Source: Helicobacter sp. NHP19-003 (lineage in GTDB: Bacteria > Campylobacterota > Campylobacteria > Campylobacterales > Helicobacteraceae). Taken from it: a stretch of DNA of 64,000 nt. The stretch's first letter is position 1. Every line of letters begins with the position of its first letter. The position numbers and the translations under genes are program-made. The stretch lies in contig NZ_AP024814.1 of NCBI RefSeq assembly GCF_019703305.1, positions 620,001 through 684,000 of the forward strand, given 5' to 3'. Below are positions 36,916 through 46,672 of this stretch, in pieces. The notes under the pieces are model-generated. The model made no database searches. It saw nothing but the letters and a program-made list of their open reading frames with translations, and had not been told where the DNA came from.

Positions 36916-39183
36916 TTAACGCCTCAAGGATCGGTAAGTGATGTTTGTTTTGGTAATAGGCGAGAAGTCCAAAGTCAATTTGACATAGTTGTTCTCATAC
37001 ACCCTTAATGGGTCGGCGGGGTTGCTGGTGAGCACAGGGCGGCGTTGGTTGACAAATTGTAACCCGATGCCAAAACAGCGGATTTTTTTAAAAATGCCGA
37101 TGCGCCAATTTAAAATCACATTGTTTTGGATGTCATAGCCCACCGAAGCATTTAAAGAAAACCACCGAAAGTCGTTGCTAAGACCGGCTTTTAAATAGTT
37201 GGAGTTGTTCGTAGAAATTTTATTAATGGCATTCTCATCAAAGTTCTTTTTTAGATAATAGGACACATTTGCACTTAAAAATTTACGGGTGTAATTGGCA
37301 TTGATAGACACCTCTTCTAGGCTGTTGTAATACCACGAATAAAATACAGTTCCGTAAACATCTAGCCCCCTTAAGGGCGAAAACCCGATTTTGCTCTCTA
37401 TAGGCGAGCTGGCGATGGAGGTCGGGTCGGCAAAGTTCAGCACCTGACTAATGCGCCAATAGAGCAACTCCTGCCCGCCTAAGCCGTATAGATACTGTGT
37501 GAGATTTAAGTAAAGCTGGCTGTTGGAGGGGTTGGGGGTAAAAAGCAGCGCGGGATTCCACACCGCATTATATAAACGCCCTTGGACATCATAGTTGCTT
37601 AAAGTGGGGGAGGTGAAATTGTTTCTTGCAAGCGCGCTCAAATCATACATTTGCGTGTCAAAGAGCCCATCAGCAAAGGTGTAGTATGCGCCACTCAGCA
37701 CCGCTTGGAGTTGCACCGTGTGTAAAAGTTTGTGGTACTCTCTGGCTAGGTCGGTGTTTAGATACAGCGCATAACCGCTTGAAAAGTAGTTGCCAAACTC
37801 TTTAGATTGTCCGCTCACTTGTGGGATGTAGCTTGTTTTTGTGTTGAATATGGCAAGGTTACTCAGCTGCACCGTGTTCCACAGCCCCACGGATAGATAT
37901 TTTTTAAAGAGCGAGAATTGTAAACCTAGAGGGACATTGATGGTGTTTTGGGCGTAGCCATAGCCCACTTCCCGTACCACATTGTGGAATTGGTAATCTA
38001 GCGAGTAGAGCAGGTGTTTCCAGCCTAAAGTGTTTAGGTATTTGTGGTATTGCAAATTTGGCAGGGATTGGAAGGTGTTGTTATTGTTGATTTTGTTGAG
38101 GTTTAAAAAGTATTTGAGGTAAAAGCCGTAAAAGTGGTTGTTTGTTTGCACATAATAGTTGCCCCTAGACATGTGGGTAGCATCCGTGATGCGCTGATTC
38201 ACCTTTTCAAAGCGCACATAGTCTAGGTCGTTCATATACAAGAAGTCTAAGTAAAAGGCGTTGTCTAAGGGTTTTTTTAGTCCAAAATATTTTTGTAAAG
38301 CTTGGCGGCTGGCGTGCAAAACTTCAAACCCAAAGACATTTTGGTTTCTCAAGTCATATTTTTTGGTGTAGGCGTTGTAGTTGCGGAAGTAACGGGCGTT
38401 GAATAAAAATTTATCCTGATGGGAGTTGATCAAACGCCCTTCAAAGTTTAAGCCCAAACCCCTTTTAGAGCGGATCTGTGGGGTCAGTGTGATGTCCCAC
38501 GAATCTTTGGGGGCAATGTAAAAGGGCTGTAGGTAGATAAAGCCGGCAAGATTAGAGGTTCCAAACTCAGGGTAAAGAAATCCGCTTGAGCGTTTGGTGC
38601 TTGTAGAAGTGAAAAGATAGGGCAGGTAAAACACGGGGATTTTGCCCAAATAGATTTTAGAATTGACGAGCGATAAATGTTGTTTGTCGGCGTTGTATTT
38701 GCCCGAAGAGGCGTTGACATGCCAAATGGGGTTTTCAATGTCGCAACCCGAGGTGGTGAGGTTCTTAATGTAGTAGTGGTTTTTTTGCGAGTGGGCGATG
38801 TCGGCGCTGATCCAAATCCCCGTAACGCTGTCTTGCACATAAAAGGGAAACATGAGGGCGTATTTATCGTCCATACGCACTTTCATGTGCTCGCTTTGCA
38901 CCAACAATCCCTCGCCCCGATAGACCTTGACATGTCCATCCATCGTGGCTTCTTTTTTCTTGGTGTCGTACCTCACTTGATCTGCCAAAATATAGACATC
39001 GTAATTGAGAAGGAGGGCATGCCCTGTGGCGGTAACGACATTATTTTTAGCATCCACTCTGTCGGCGAGCAATTCAAAAATTTTATGGTTTTTCTTGTCA
39101 AACTTTTGCACGGCGACTTGCTGTTGCTTGCCAAACAACACACCCAAAAAAAGAGCAATGATAAGAGTACCGCGACACACCAC
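36916..39183 (-). CDS. lptD: LPS-assembly outer-membrane protein LptD
   Basis: The 755-residue protein has a signal peptide (TLIIALFLGVLFG), an N-terminal OstA-like beta-jellyroll (LADRVDAKNNVVTATGHALLL), and a long C-terminal barrel with alternating aromatics. It inserts LPS into the outer leaflet with LptE. I see few cysteines, so the E. coli-type disulfide switch is probably absent, as in Helicobacter. It begins GTG directly after the RDD stop and ends one base before the PRTase start. Confidence 0.9.
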   Translation of the reverse strand: MVCRGTLIIALFLGVLFGKQQQVAVQKFDKKNHKIFELLADRVDAKNNVVTATGHALLLNYDVYILADQVRYDTKKKEATMDGHVKVYRGEGLLVQSEHMKVRMDDKYALMFPFYVQDSVTGIWISADIAHSQKNHYYIKNLTTSGCDIENPIWHVNASSGKYNADKQHLSLVNSKIYLGKIPVFYLPYLFTSTSTKRSSGFLYPEFGTSNLAGFIYLQPFYIAPKDSWDITLTPQIRSKRGLGLNFEGRLINSHQDKFLFNARYFRNYNAYTKKYDLRNQNVFGFEVLHASRQALQKYFGLKKPLDNAFYLDFLYMNDLDYVRFEKVNQRITDATHMSRGNYYVQTNNHFYGFYLKYFLNLNKINNNNTFQSLPNLQYHKYLNTLGWKHLLYSLDYQFHNVVREVGYGYAQNTINVPLGLQFSLFKKYLSVGLWNTVQLSNLAIFNTKTSYIPQVSGQSKEFGNYFSSGYALYLNTDLAREYHKLLHTVQLQAVLSGAYYTFADGLFDTQMYDLSALARNNFTSPTLSNYDVQGRLYNAVWNPALLFTPNPSNSQLYLNLTQYLYGLGGQELLYWRISQVLNFADPTSIASSPIESKIGFSPLRGLDVYGTVFYSWYYNSLEEVSINANYTRKFLSANVSYYLKKNFDENAINKISTNNSNYLKAGLSNDFRWFSLNASVGYDIQNNVILNWRIGIFKKIRCFGIGLQFVNQRRPVLTSNPADPLRVYENNYVKLTLDFSPITKTNITYRSLRR

Positions 39184-39603
39184 TCATTTAGACACGATGG
39201 TAAAAGTCTGTGCGTGTCGGTCATAAAAAGTCCGCCCAAATTTATCCCTAAAGAAAAAGCCTAAGGGATAAAAAAGCAGGAGCTCTTTCAGCAAATACCG
39301 CTTCAAACGGGCGGCAAATAGAGGCTTGTCTAGGCTTTTGAAGTCCAAGACTCGCAGGTGAAACACGAGTTTACCCAAGCTGCTTGCAAAGGCAAGCATG
39401 GATAAAGACTCGTAGACCACATGCACCGCCACAAAGGCGCATACAAAGCGCAAAAATGCCGAATGCAAGGGCAAGTAAGGGTGCAAATCCCACGCCAGAA
39501 AACCAATGAAGAGCAAATCCACGAAATAAGCCCCAGCCCGCCATAAAAAGGGGGCGAGCACCAGCCTTTCTTTGTAAATTTTTTCTTCTAACTTGGATTC
39601 CAA
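39184..39603 (-). CDS. RDD-family membrane protein
   Basis: The 139-residue protein has three hydrophobic segments and the RDD signature: R-A-G-A-Y-F-V-D near residue 23 (first RDD-like motif) and a C-terminal FRDKFGRTFYDRHAQT. RDD proteins are small integral membrane proteins, some of them Na+/H+ antiporters; function here unknown. It starts with TTG directly after purD. Confidence 0.8.
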   Translation of the reverse strand: MESKLEEKIYKERLVLAPFLWRAGAYFVDLLFIGFLAWDLHPYLPLHSAFLRFVCAFVAVHVVYESLSMLAFASSLGKLVFHLRVLDFKSLDKPLFAARLKRYLLKELLLFYPLGFFFRDKFGRTFYDRHAQTFTIVSK

Positions 39604-40845
39604 TCAAAGCACCCCAATGTCCTCGCGAAATTGCATGCCATCAAACTGCACTTTTTTGACTAAGTGGTAGGCGTGGCTTTTGGCCTCAGCCAGCGACTTG
39701 CCCCAACCCACACACACGCACACCCGCCCCCCAGCCACCAAGAACACCCCATTTTCTTGCGTGATCCTACCCAAGTCCAAATGGGCGTTCTTCTCATCAA
39801 TGGGGTCTATATAGACACTCTGCCCCTGTGAGATTTGGTGTGGGTAGTCCTTGCACGCCAGCACCACGCCCAACGCATGTTGTGGGTGCAGTTCTAGCTC
39901 TACTTGCGCTAAATTACCCTGCATCGTGGCTTCTAGTAAATCTAGTAAGGGGGTTTTAAGTAGGGGCAACAACACACTGCACTCGGGGTCGCCAAAGCGT
40001 ACATTAAACTCCAATAAATACGGCTCAAACTGCCCTTCTTGCTCCACAACGACAAGCCCTGTATACAGCACCCCCACAAAGGGCGTGTCTTTCTCCCGCA
40101 TGGCTTTGAGTGTGGGCTTAAAAATGCGCTCTACGATCTTTTCTCTTAGGGTGTGGTCGCATAAATGCGAGGGCGCAAATGCCCCCATCCCTCCCGTGTT
40201 CGGCCCATTTGGGTGCAGTTTTTTATAGTCATGGCACGCCGGCAAGAGTAAAAAATTTTGTCCACTCACAAAGGCGAACATAGACAACTCAAAGCCGTCT
40301 AAAAACTTCTCTAAAACGACTTTGGAGTGCGCTTTAAACAAGTTTTCTAGGGCGATCTTCGCTTCGTTTTCTGTGTGTACCACAACCACACCCTTGCCCT
40401 GTGCCAACCCATCGGCTTTGAGCACCACAGGATAGCCAAAGTTTGGGACAAGTTTTAGGGCTTGCTCTAGGTTTGTGGCGATGGCGTAGGGGGCAGTGGG
40501 GATCTTATGCGCTGTGGCTAACTCTTTTGTAAAACTCTTAGAGCCCTCGAGCATGCTCGCTTTTTGGCTTGGCCCAAAGACCGCCACGCCCGCTTCTTGT
40601 AAAAAATCCGTCAACCCCCCCACTAAAGGCTCTTCAGGCCCTATTAAAACAAAATTAATCATTTTCTCTTTGGCAAAGGCGGCGATTTGGGTGAAATCTT
40701 GCAACAAGACATTCTCACCAATGCTTTGTGTTCCCCCATTGCCGGGGCTGAAAAACAGCTCGCCCACTCTAGGGTCCTCTCTTAGCTTGCGCCCTAGCGC
40801 ATACTCGCGCGCCCCGCCCCCAATGATTAAAATTTTTTTCTTCAT
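39604..40845 (-). CDS. purD: Phosphoribosylamine-glycine ligase
   Basis: The 413-residue ATP-grasp ligase opens KILIIGGGAREYALGRKL and has GYPVVLKADGLAQGKGVVV and the metal-binding EFNVRFGDPECSVLLP near residue 280. It makes glycinamide ribonucleotide in purine synthesis. It heads the purD-RDD-lptD-PRTase-pnp run. A possible 32-residue ORF lies 13 bases upstream. Confidence 0.95.
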   Translation of the reverse strand: MKKKILIIGGGAREYALGRKLREDPRVGELFFSPGNGGTQSIGENVLLQDFTQIAAFAKEKMINFVLIGPEEPLVGGLTDFLQEAGVAVFGPSQKASMLEGSKSFTKELATAHKIPTAPYAIATNLEQALKLVPNFGYPVVLKADGLAQGKGVVVVHTENEAKIALENLFKAHSKVVLEKFLDGFELSMFAFVSGQNFLLLPACHDYKKLHPNGPNTGGMGAFAPSHLCDHTLREKIVERIFKPTLKAMREKDTPFVGVLYTGLVVVEQEGQFEPYLLEFNVRFGDPECSVLLPLLKTPLLDLLEATMQGNLAQVELELHPQHALGVVLACKDYPHQISQGQSVYIDPIDEKNAHLDLGRITQENGVFLVAGGRVCVCVGWGKSLAEAKSHAYHLVKKVQFDGMQFREDIGVL

Positions 40846-40858
40846 TTAATCCCTAATC

Positions 40859-40957
40859 TTAATCCGCCCAAACGACCGTTACTTGTGTGCTGTAGTTCAA
40901 TAAAGCTAAAAAAGGCAAGAGGGTTTCTTTAGGGGGCAAATGCGAGCAAATGCCCAT
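40859..40957 (-). CDS. Possible 32-residue ORF upstream of purD
   Basis: A minus-strand frame starts at ATG 40957 and ends at TAA 40859-40861, 13 bases before purD. The peptide has a hydrophobic half (LLPFLALLNYSTQVTVVWAD). There is no clear ribosome site. It could be a leader peptide or the end of a decayed gene, as the frame stays open for eight codons upstream of the ATG. Confidence 0.3.
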   Translation of the reverse strand: MGICSHLPPKETLLPFLALLNYSTQVTVVWAD

Positions 40958-41046
40958 CACACCGAAACCGCTACAACAGCCTTATAAAATGGATAAACGA
41001 ACTTGCCCCATTATGAAACACGCATCGTCCAGGCTTAAAAAGCCCC

Positions 41047-41052
41047 ATTATA
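41047..41052 (-). promoter_or_regulatory. -10 element (TATAAT) upstream of purD
   Basis: On the minus strand GGGTATAATGGGGC lies within the truA-purD gap, about 200 bases before the purD ATG, giving a long leader. The remaining gap (40846-41064) holds only this site and the short ORF. Confidence 0.55.
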
Positions 41053-41064
41053 CCCCATTTTTGC

Positions 41065-41808
41065 TTAAGGCTGTGGATAAAATACACGGCTTAAATACAG
41101 CCCACTAGGAGGGGCTAGATCCACGCAAACGCGCCTTTTTAACGCCACTTGCGCTCTCAAATCTTCTAGGCTCAAGTGCCCCAAAGAATATTTTAACACC
41201 GCCCCAAGCATCAAACGCACTTGTGCGCGCAAAAATCCATTAGCCTCAAACACGACAACCACGCAATTTAACCGCCCCATACAAAAGGGATAGCAAAAGG
41301 CTTTGTAAAGGGTACGCCTTGTGTGCTTAGGGCTGCTGCCCGTTTTGCAAAAGTATTTAAAATCGTGTGTCCCCACAAGGCAATTTAGGGCTTCTTGCAA
41401 GCTTTCAAGTGTGCCGTGTGGGTGGAGGGCCACATAGCGGGCCAAAAAGGGGCTTAGGGGGTTTTGTGTGAAAATGTAGCGGTAGCGCCTTTTGTAGGCG
41501 CAAAAACGGGGGTGAAAGTCTAGCCCCACTTGCTCTAAACTTTGGCACACAATGTGGGGGGCGAGTTTGGGCTGTAAATGGGCTAAGAGTTTAGGCGCGC
41601 TCCAAAATTTAGGGGCATTGAGCGCCACGACTTGGCAAGTGGCATGCACGCCCTTGTCTGTACGCCCGGCGGCGCTGATTTGGCTAAAGACATGCAGCTT
41701 GGCTAGGGCGTTTTCTAGAGTGCCTTCAATGGTGTTAAAGCCCTCTTGTTTGGCAAAGCCCATAAAGGCACTGCCATCGTAAGCGAGAGTGAGTTTAAAG
41801 CGGCGCAT
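41065..41808 (-). CDS. truA: tRNA pseudouridine synthase A
   Basis: The 247-residue enzyme has the TruA catalytic Asp in SAAGRTDKGVHATCQVVAL near 45-60 and the N-terminal KLTLAYDGSAFMGFAKQ. It makes pseudouridine at positions 38-40 of tRNA. Its ATG is next to the stop of the lptF-like gene, and nrdB-pcm-lptF-truA match the H. pylori order. Confidence 0.94.
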   Translation of the reverse strand: MRRFKLTLAYDGSAFMGFAKQEGFNTIEGTLENALAKLHVFSQISAAGRTDKGVHATCQVVALNAPKFWSAPKLLAHLQPKLAPHIVCQSLEQVGLDFHPRFCAYKRRYRYIFTQNPLSPFLARYVALHPHGTLESLQEALNCLVGTHDFKYFCKTGSSPKHTRRTLYKAFCYPFCMGRLNCVVVVFEANGFLRAQVRLMLGAVLKYSLGHLSLEDLRAQVALKRRVCVDLAPPSGLYLSRVFYPQP

Positions 41809-42855
41809 TTAGTAAAAGCGCACAATGATACGGCGATAAAGTGCATACGCCCCCAAAAACCACACAATCGGCAAGGTGATGGTGCCGATGATGGGCGCGT
41901 CTTGGCTGATGACATGCATGCCTAAGAAGTAAAGCCCCACCGCCAAAAGCACATAGACATAGGATAAATTCTTGGAAAAGCGGGGATTAGAAATGCCAAA
42001 GACGGGGATTAAAAAGAGGCTGGCTAAGGGGAACAGGGCGACTAAAATGGCTTGGGTGAAACGGCGTTGCTGGTTTTTGTCTGGGTGGACACCAAAGGCC
42101 TTTTTCCAATAGCCGATGTAGTCGTGTCCGTGCACATAGGCGGCGTTTGTGCGGGCGGATATGCTGAGTTTGTTACGCAAATTCAATTGATTAAAGGAGA
42201 CCTTGCGCAACTGCCCCTTGTCGGCAAAATAGGCATTGCCATGCTCTAATTGCAAACCAAAAACCCCATCGGTGTTTTTCACCTCCCCTTCTTGGGCGAT
42301 CATGAAGCTCTCTAAAGCTAGCCCTTTATGCGAGAAGAGCACCAAATCGCTAAACACCCCCCCCTCTTTCTTGCCTACATACACCAGCCAATCGCCCAGC
42401 TTCTGCCCGAACTCCCCAGCTTGGATATTGACATCAATGTGGTCCTTTTTATCCCTAATGAACGAATAGTATGCGCTCTTGGAGGCGGGGATTAAGACCA
42501 AAGAGAAGACCAAAAGTACACAGCTGGCAAAGGCACAAAGGGGCAAAAAGGCTTGCACGATCTTTTTAGGTGCAATCCCTAGCGAAAAAAAGACGAGCAA
42601 CTCGTGGTCATAGGACAGCCGTGCCAGCCCAATGGCGCAGGCGGCAAAAAAGGTGATGGGGATGATGAAAAAGATTGTGCCGGGCAAAGAGTAGGTGTAG
42701 AGTTGCACCAAGTCTAAGAAGCTCAGCTTCACCACTAGAGTAACGCTGGCAATGCCTATCAGCATAATCATGGATGCGATGAAAAAGAGCACCAAAAAGA
42801 ACGAAAAGAAAATTTGTGAAATGGCGTTGAACATGCATTTTTTAGCCAAATCCAC
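41809..42855 (-). CDS. LptF/LptG-type LPS export permease
   Basis: The 348-residue YjgP/YjgQ protein has about six hydrophobic segments: three at the N-terminus (residues 15-105) and three at the C-terminus (residues 265-345), separated by a periplasmic domain. The LFFIASMIMLIGIASVTLVVKL and YTYSLPGTIFFIIPITFFAACAIGL stretches fit. It would couple the LptB ATPase to LPS extraction. Whether it plays LptF or LptG is not decided. Confidence 0.85.
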   Translation of the reverse strand: MDLAKKCMFNAISQIFFSFFLVLFFIASMIMLIGIASVTLVVKLSFLDLVQLYTYSLPGTIFFIIPITFFAACAIGLARLSYDHELLVFFSLGIAPKKIVQAFLPLCAFASCVLLVFSLVLIPASKSAYYSFIRDKKDHIDVNIQAGEFGQKLGDWLVYVGKKEGGVFSDLVLFSHKGLALESFMIAQEGEVKNTDGVFGLQLEHGNAYFADKGQLRKVSFNQLNLRNKLSISARTNAAYVHGHDYIGYWKKAFGVHPDKNQQRRFTQAILVALFPLASLFLIPVFGISNPRFSKNLSYVYVLLAVGLYFLGMHVISQDAPIIGTITLPIVWFLGAYALYRRIIVRFY

Positions 42856-42864
42856 GATGAACCC

Positions 42865-43494
42865 TTAAACCCCCCGCTCAATGCCCTTTAAAATAGGCAC
42901 AAACTGGCACTTCTCTAAACTCTGTGCCACCAACCGCCCGTTTTGTTTGACAAAACGGGTGATGATCTGCGTGTGTCCATCTAGCATGGGGGCTAGTAAA
43001 ATCCCCCCCTCGCCTAGCTGCTCGTTTAAAGCTTGTGGGATGTGTGTGGCGCACGCCGAGAATAAAATACGCTCAAAGGGGGCAAACTCACGCCAGCCCT
43101 CTTGCCCATCTGCCAATTTTGTGTGGATGTTTGTAACCCCCAAACGCCTAAATCGTTCTTTTGCCTGCACCAAAAGCTTTTCAATGCGCTCAATGCTAAA
43201 GACACGGCGCACTAATTTAGAGAGCACCATTGCTTGATAGCCACTCCCACAGCCAATCTCCAGCACGCTATCCACTCCGCCCAGCTGTAAATATTGCGTC
43301 ATTTTCGCCACTGTGAGCGGAGAGCTGACAAACTGCTCGCCATCTAGGGGCAGAGCGTTTAAGCTATAAGCGAGGTGTTTTGGCGATACAAACTCCTCTC
43401 TATTGACCGCACAAATGGCTTCCTCAACGGACTTTTCTAGAGGAAAATGCCGCGCGATTTCAGCGCACATATGCGTGTTTTTCAAGCTAAACAC
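42865..43494 (-). CDS. pcm: Protein-L-isoaspartate O-methyltransferase
   Basis: The 209-residue SAM enzyme has the glycine-rich motif VLEIGCGSGYQAMVLSKL near 78-95, preceded by the Pcm block LPLDGEQFVSSPLTVAKMTQYL. It methylates damaged isoaspartyl residues for protein repair. Its first base overlaps the nrdB stop. Confidence 0.92.
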   Translation of the reverse strand: MFSLKNTHMCAEIARHFPLEKSVEEAICAVNREEFVSPKHLAYSLNALPLDGEQFVSSPLTVAKMTQYLQLGGVDSVLEIGCGSGYQAMVLSKLVRRVFSIERIEKLLVQAKERFRRLGVTNIHTKLADGQEGWREFAPFERILFSACATHIPQALNEQLGEGGILLAPMLDGHTQIITRFVKQNGRLVAQSLEKCQFVPILKGIERGV

Positions 43495-44522
43495 TAAAAC
43501 CCCTCAAAGCTGATGCTGCCCTTAGAGTAATTGCTGACCCTGGCCTCAAAGAAGTTTGAGCGGTGGCTGTTGAAGTTGGCAAACTGCTCGACCCAGCGGA
43601 TGGGGTTTTTGGTGTGGTAGAGTCTAGGCAACCCCACGATGGCTAAACGGGTGTCGGCTAAATACTCCGTGTAGGCGCGCAAGATTTTAGGGCTTAAATC
43701 TAAAATCTGCTCTTGTGTGATGTACGCCCCCCATGCGCTCTCCAAATCCACGGCTTGTTTAAACATGTCCACAACCTCTTCAAGCAAATCGGGGGTGAAA
43801 AGGTCCGCCCTCTCTTTACGCAAAGAGTTGATCATGTTTTGGAAGAGGTTTAGGTGCGTAACCTCATCCCTTTGGATGAAGCGGATCATTTGTGCCGTGC
43901 CGAGCATGCGCCCACTTCTAGCCAACGCGTAAAAGTAGCTAAACCCGCTGTAAAAGTAAATGCCCTCTAAAATTTGGTTGGCAAACAACGCCTTTAATAA
44001 GTTGCGCTCGGTGGGCTCTTGCGACAGGTCCATGTAAATTTGGGCAATACAATCGTTCTTGTCTTTGAGGGCGGAGTCGGTGCGCCACATTTCGTAAATC
44101 TCATCGCTGTTTGCGCTGATGCTCTCCACCATCACGGCGTAGCTGTGGCTATGCAACGCCTCTTCAAAGGCTTGGCGCACCAGACATAGATTGATTTCAG
44201 GGCTTGTGATGAAGGGGTTGATGTTGTCGATGAGATTGTTTGTTTGCAAGCTATCCATGAAGATGAGTTGGGCTAGGGCGCGGTCGTAGCCAATTTTCTC
44301 TTGGGGGCTTAACTTCAAATAGTGGGTTTTGTCCCCGTGCATGCCCACTTCTTCAGGAAACCATGTGTTTGTCAGCATCGTCTTCCAAAGCTTGCTAGCC
44401 CATGGGTATTTGATTTGGTTTAAATCAAACATGCTCGTGGGGTTGCCCCCAAAGATTTGGCGCTCCCCCGCTTGCTCTTTGGACTCGGGGTTGTAGATTT
44501 TTTTACGACCCAGTGCTTTCAT
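43494..44522 (-). CDS. nrdB: Ribonucleotide reductase class I beta subunit
   Basis: The 342-residue protein has the diiron/tyrosyl centre: [11 protein letters not shown] (Glu, His and the radical Tyr with the same spacing as in E. coli NrdB), [11 protein letters not shown] and [10 protein letters not shown]. It supplies the radical for ribonucleotide reduction. The alpha subunit is not in the window. ATG 44522 has a GAGTG-type site and a candidate promoter upstream. Confidence 0.95.
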   Translation of the reverse strand: MKALGRKKIYNPESKEQAGERQIFGGNPTSMFDLNQIKYPWASKLWKTMLTNTWFPEEVGMHGDKTHYLKLSPQEKIGYDRALAQLIFMDSLQTNNLIDNINPFITSPEINLCLVRQAFEEALHSHSYAVMVESISANSDEIYEMWRTDSALKDKNDCIAQIYMDLSQEPTERNLLKALFANQILEGIYFYSGFSYFYALARSGRMLGTAQMIRFIQRDEVTHLNLFQNMINSLRKERADLFTPDLLEEVVDMFKQAVDLESAWGAYITQEQILDLSPKILRAYTEYLADTRLAIVGLPRLYHTKNPIRWVEQFANFNSHRSNFFEARVSNYSKGSISFEGF

Positions 44523-44546
44523 TTTTCACTCCTTCAAAAGGGGCTT

Positions 44547-44552
44547 AGTATA
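44547..44552 (-). promoter_or_regulatory. -10 element (TATACT) of nrdB
   Basis: On the minus strand GATTATACTAAG lies 25 bases before the nrdB ATG in the gap shared with the divergent tRNA-Leu. Confidence 0.45.
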
Positions 44553-44632
44553 ATCTAAACTAACTTATAAAATAGACTTCGGCTAAGTTTAAGCCTAATT
44601 TAAACTTCTAAAAGCTAGAATGCGTGGTTTAT

Positions 44633-44716
44633 GCGGAAGTGGCGAAATGGCAGACGCACCAGACTTAGGATCTGGCGCCGCAAGGCGTGGAGGTTCAAGT
44701 CCTCTCTTCCGCACCA
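44633..44716 (+). tRNA. tRNA-Leu (anticodon TAG)
   Basis: The acceptor GCGGAAG pairs with CTTCCGC. The anticodon arm CAGACTTAGGATCTG gives TAG, and the long variable arm GGCGCCGCAAGGCGT is typical of leucine. CCA is encoded. A TAGAAT at 44616-44621 is the likely -10. Confidence 0.95.
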
Positions 44717-45523
44717 CTACTTCAAAATCTCTTGGCGCAGAATCCTGTCGTAAATTTTATCCGGTAGCAGTGCTTTAGCCCACACCAGCAAATGCGCCTT
44801 TTTACCCACTAAATAGCGAGTCTTGGGGTGCTTGCTCTCTAGGGCTTTTAAAATGGTGTCTGCCACGAGATGCGCTGGGCTAGCCTTTTCATAGACCTTT
44901 TTAAAATAGGTGTGGGTTTTTTGCAACTCTAAAGCGTAGGGACTAGAGTTGGGGCTGTACTTTAAGCCCCCATCCCACTTGGTTTTAATCGCCCCCGGCT
45001 CGATGACAACCACCTGCACACCTAAATTCAACAACTCTGTGCGCAAACAATCGCTGTAGGCTTCTAGGGCGTATTTGCTGGCGTGGTACCAGCCCAAAAA
45101 CAGCGTGGTCGAACGCCCCGCACTTGAAGCGACATTGATGATCTTTGGCTGAAGTGCCACGCTGGCACGCAACAAGGGCAAAAGTTTAGAGCACAACACC
45201 CCCACGCTAAATAAATTCGTTTCAAACAACGCCCGCGCTTCTTCAATGGGTTGTTCCTCAAGCGCGCCGAATATCCCATAACCGGCATTATTGATGAGGG
45301 CAAAAAGCTGGGTCTCTTGCGCTAAAATCATGTCTGTGGCTCTTGCAATCTGGTTTTCGTCTTGCAAATCACAATCAAGGCGCACGCAATGGGGGTGTTC
45401 TAGACTTTCTATTTTTGTCGCTTGGCGTGAGAGGGCATAGACTTTATAACCCTTTTGTAAAAGCATTTTGGCGCACTCTAGCCCGATCCCGCTGCTCGCC
45501 CCCGTCAACACCACCGCTAACAT
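44717..45523 (-). CDS. Short-chain dehydrogenase/reductase
   Basis: The product (268 residues) has the SDR cofactor motif TGASSGIGLECAKMLL at its start, INNAGYGIFGALEE, Ser in VASSAGRS and the catalytic YHASK. The substrate is unknown; the C-terminal region resembles classical SDRs with a lipid or steroid-like pocket. I start at ATG 45523, which gives the canonical LAVVLTGASSGIG opening; this overlaps the galE stop by seven bases. Confidence 0.85.
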   Translation of the reverse strand: MLAVVLTGASSGIGLECAKMLLQKGYKVYALSRQATKIESLEHPHCVRLDCDLQDENQIARATDMILAQETQLFALINNAGYGIFGALEEQPIEEARALFETNLFSVGVLCSKLLPLLRASVALQPKIINVASSAGRSTTLFLGWYHASKYALEAYSDCLRTELLNLGVQVVVIEPGAIKTKWDGGLKYSPNSSPYALELQKTHTYFKKVYEKASPAHLVADTILKALESKHPKTRYLVGKKAHLLVWAKALLPDKIYDRILRQEILK

Positions 45524-46554
45524 GGTTGCACCGCCAAATACTGCTCCCACACATACGCGCTTTTAATGATCGTCTCTAGGCTGGCATATTGTGGTTTAAA
45601 AGCGGTATGACTGAGAATCTTCGTGTTGTTGGCGATTAAACTTGCTGGATCGCCCGGGCGCCTGCCCTGCATTTGCACTTTAAAATCCACGCCCGAAATT
45701 TCTTTGACCTTAGCCACCACCTCAGCCACGCTATAACCCCGCCCATAGCCCACATTGTAAATTTGGCTGACATTTTCAGCTTGCAAGGTCTTAAACGCCT
45801 CTAAATGCGCTAGGGCTAGGTCATCTATGTGGATATAGTCGCGCACACAAGTGCCATCGGGTGTGGAATAATCGTTGCCAAAGATCGCCATAGAGGGGCG
45901 TTTATGTGTGGCGCACTCACAAGCCACCTTGATTAAATGCGTGGCGTTTTTGGCCCGATGCCCCAAAGCAAAGGGGCTGTTGTAGTCGTTAAAGTGGGTC
46001 GCCCCGGCGACATTAAAATAGCGCAAGAGGGCACAAGCAAAGGGCGCAACTTTGGCAGTGTCTAGTAAAATACGCTCGCTCATCATTTTAGAAGCCCCAT
46101 AGGGGTTGATGGGGTTTAAAGGGGTGTTTTCGTCAATGAGGGTTTTAGTTTGCCCATAGACGGCGGCGGTGGAGGAGAACACAAAGTGCTTAATTTGGTG
46201 TTTCACACAAAGCCTTGCTAATTGTAGAGTGTTGAGGGTGTTGTTGGCGTAGTAGTCTAGGGGCATGCGTGTGGATTCTTCGACCAAGAGTTTTGCCGCA
46301 AAGTGCAACACGCCTTGCACGCTATGCCCTTGTGCTTGTTTAGTCTTTAATAAACTCTCTAGTTTGTCCATGTCGCTTAAATCCAAAAGATCAAAAAACA
46401 CCCGATCGGGATAAAGGTGTTTCAAAGTCTTGGCGTGGATTTCAAAGCCCGTGCTTAAATTATCCACAATCCAAATCTTATAATCTGTCTGCTCTAAAAA
46501 CAAACGGGCGGTACTCGACCCGATATACCCACAAGCCCCCGTGAAAAGTAACAT
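45517..46554 (-). CDS. galE: UDP-glucose 4-epimerase
   Basis: This extended SDR has the NAD motif LLFTGACGYIGSSTARLFLE, a Ser/Thr in VFSSTAAVYGQ, the YGASK catalytic pair and RYFNVAGA. It interconverts UDP-glucose and UDP-galactose for LPS and O-antigen. ATG 46554 has an AAAGG site eight bases upstream and is preferred to the TTG at 46560. Confidence 0.93.
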   Translation of the reverse strand: MLLFTGACGYIGSSTARLFLEQTDYKIWIVDNLSTGFEIHAKTLKHLYPDRVFFDLLDLSDMDKLESLLKTKQAQGHSVQGVLHFAAKLLVEESTRMPLDYYANNTLNTLQLARLCVKHQIKHFVFSSTAAVYGQTKTLIDENTPLNPINPYGASKMMSERILLDTAKVAPFACALLRYFNVAGATHFNDYNSPFALGHRAKNATHLIKVACECATHKRPSMAIFGNDYSTPDGTCVRDYIHIDDLALAHLEAFKTLQAENVSQIYNVGYGRGYSVAEVVAKVKEISGVDFKVQMQGRRPGDPASLIANNTKILSHTAFKPQYASLETIIKSAYVWEQYLAVQPC

Positions 46555-46651
46555 GCCCAAACCTTTAAAATTTTGGGCTATGTTATCTAAATTTGGCTTT
46601 CGTATTGTGTTTTGCTTTAAAATGCAACGCTTTATTTTAAATCTCTCTTGA

Positions 46652-46670
46652 CTCTCTCTCTCTCTCTCTC
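46652..46670 (+). repeat. (CT)9 dinucleotide repeat in a promoter region
   Basis: Nine CT units plus a C lie three bases upstream of a TAAAAT (46673-46678) and about 47 bases before the first gene of the accessory cassette. The tract falls in the -35/-10 spacer region. Simple repeats at such places cause slippage-driven phase variation in Helicobacter. Confidence 0.8.
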
Positions 46671-46672
46671 GC

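Noticed and set aside
38677-39264. Plus-strand 195-residue frame opposite lptD
   Set aside because: lptD and the RDD gene explain this DNA, and the opposite frame looks like a shadow with no start signal.
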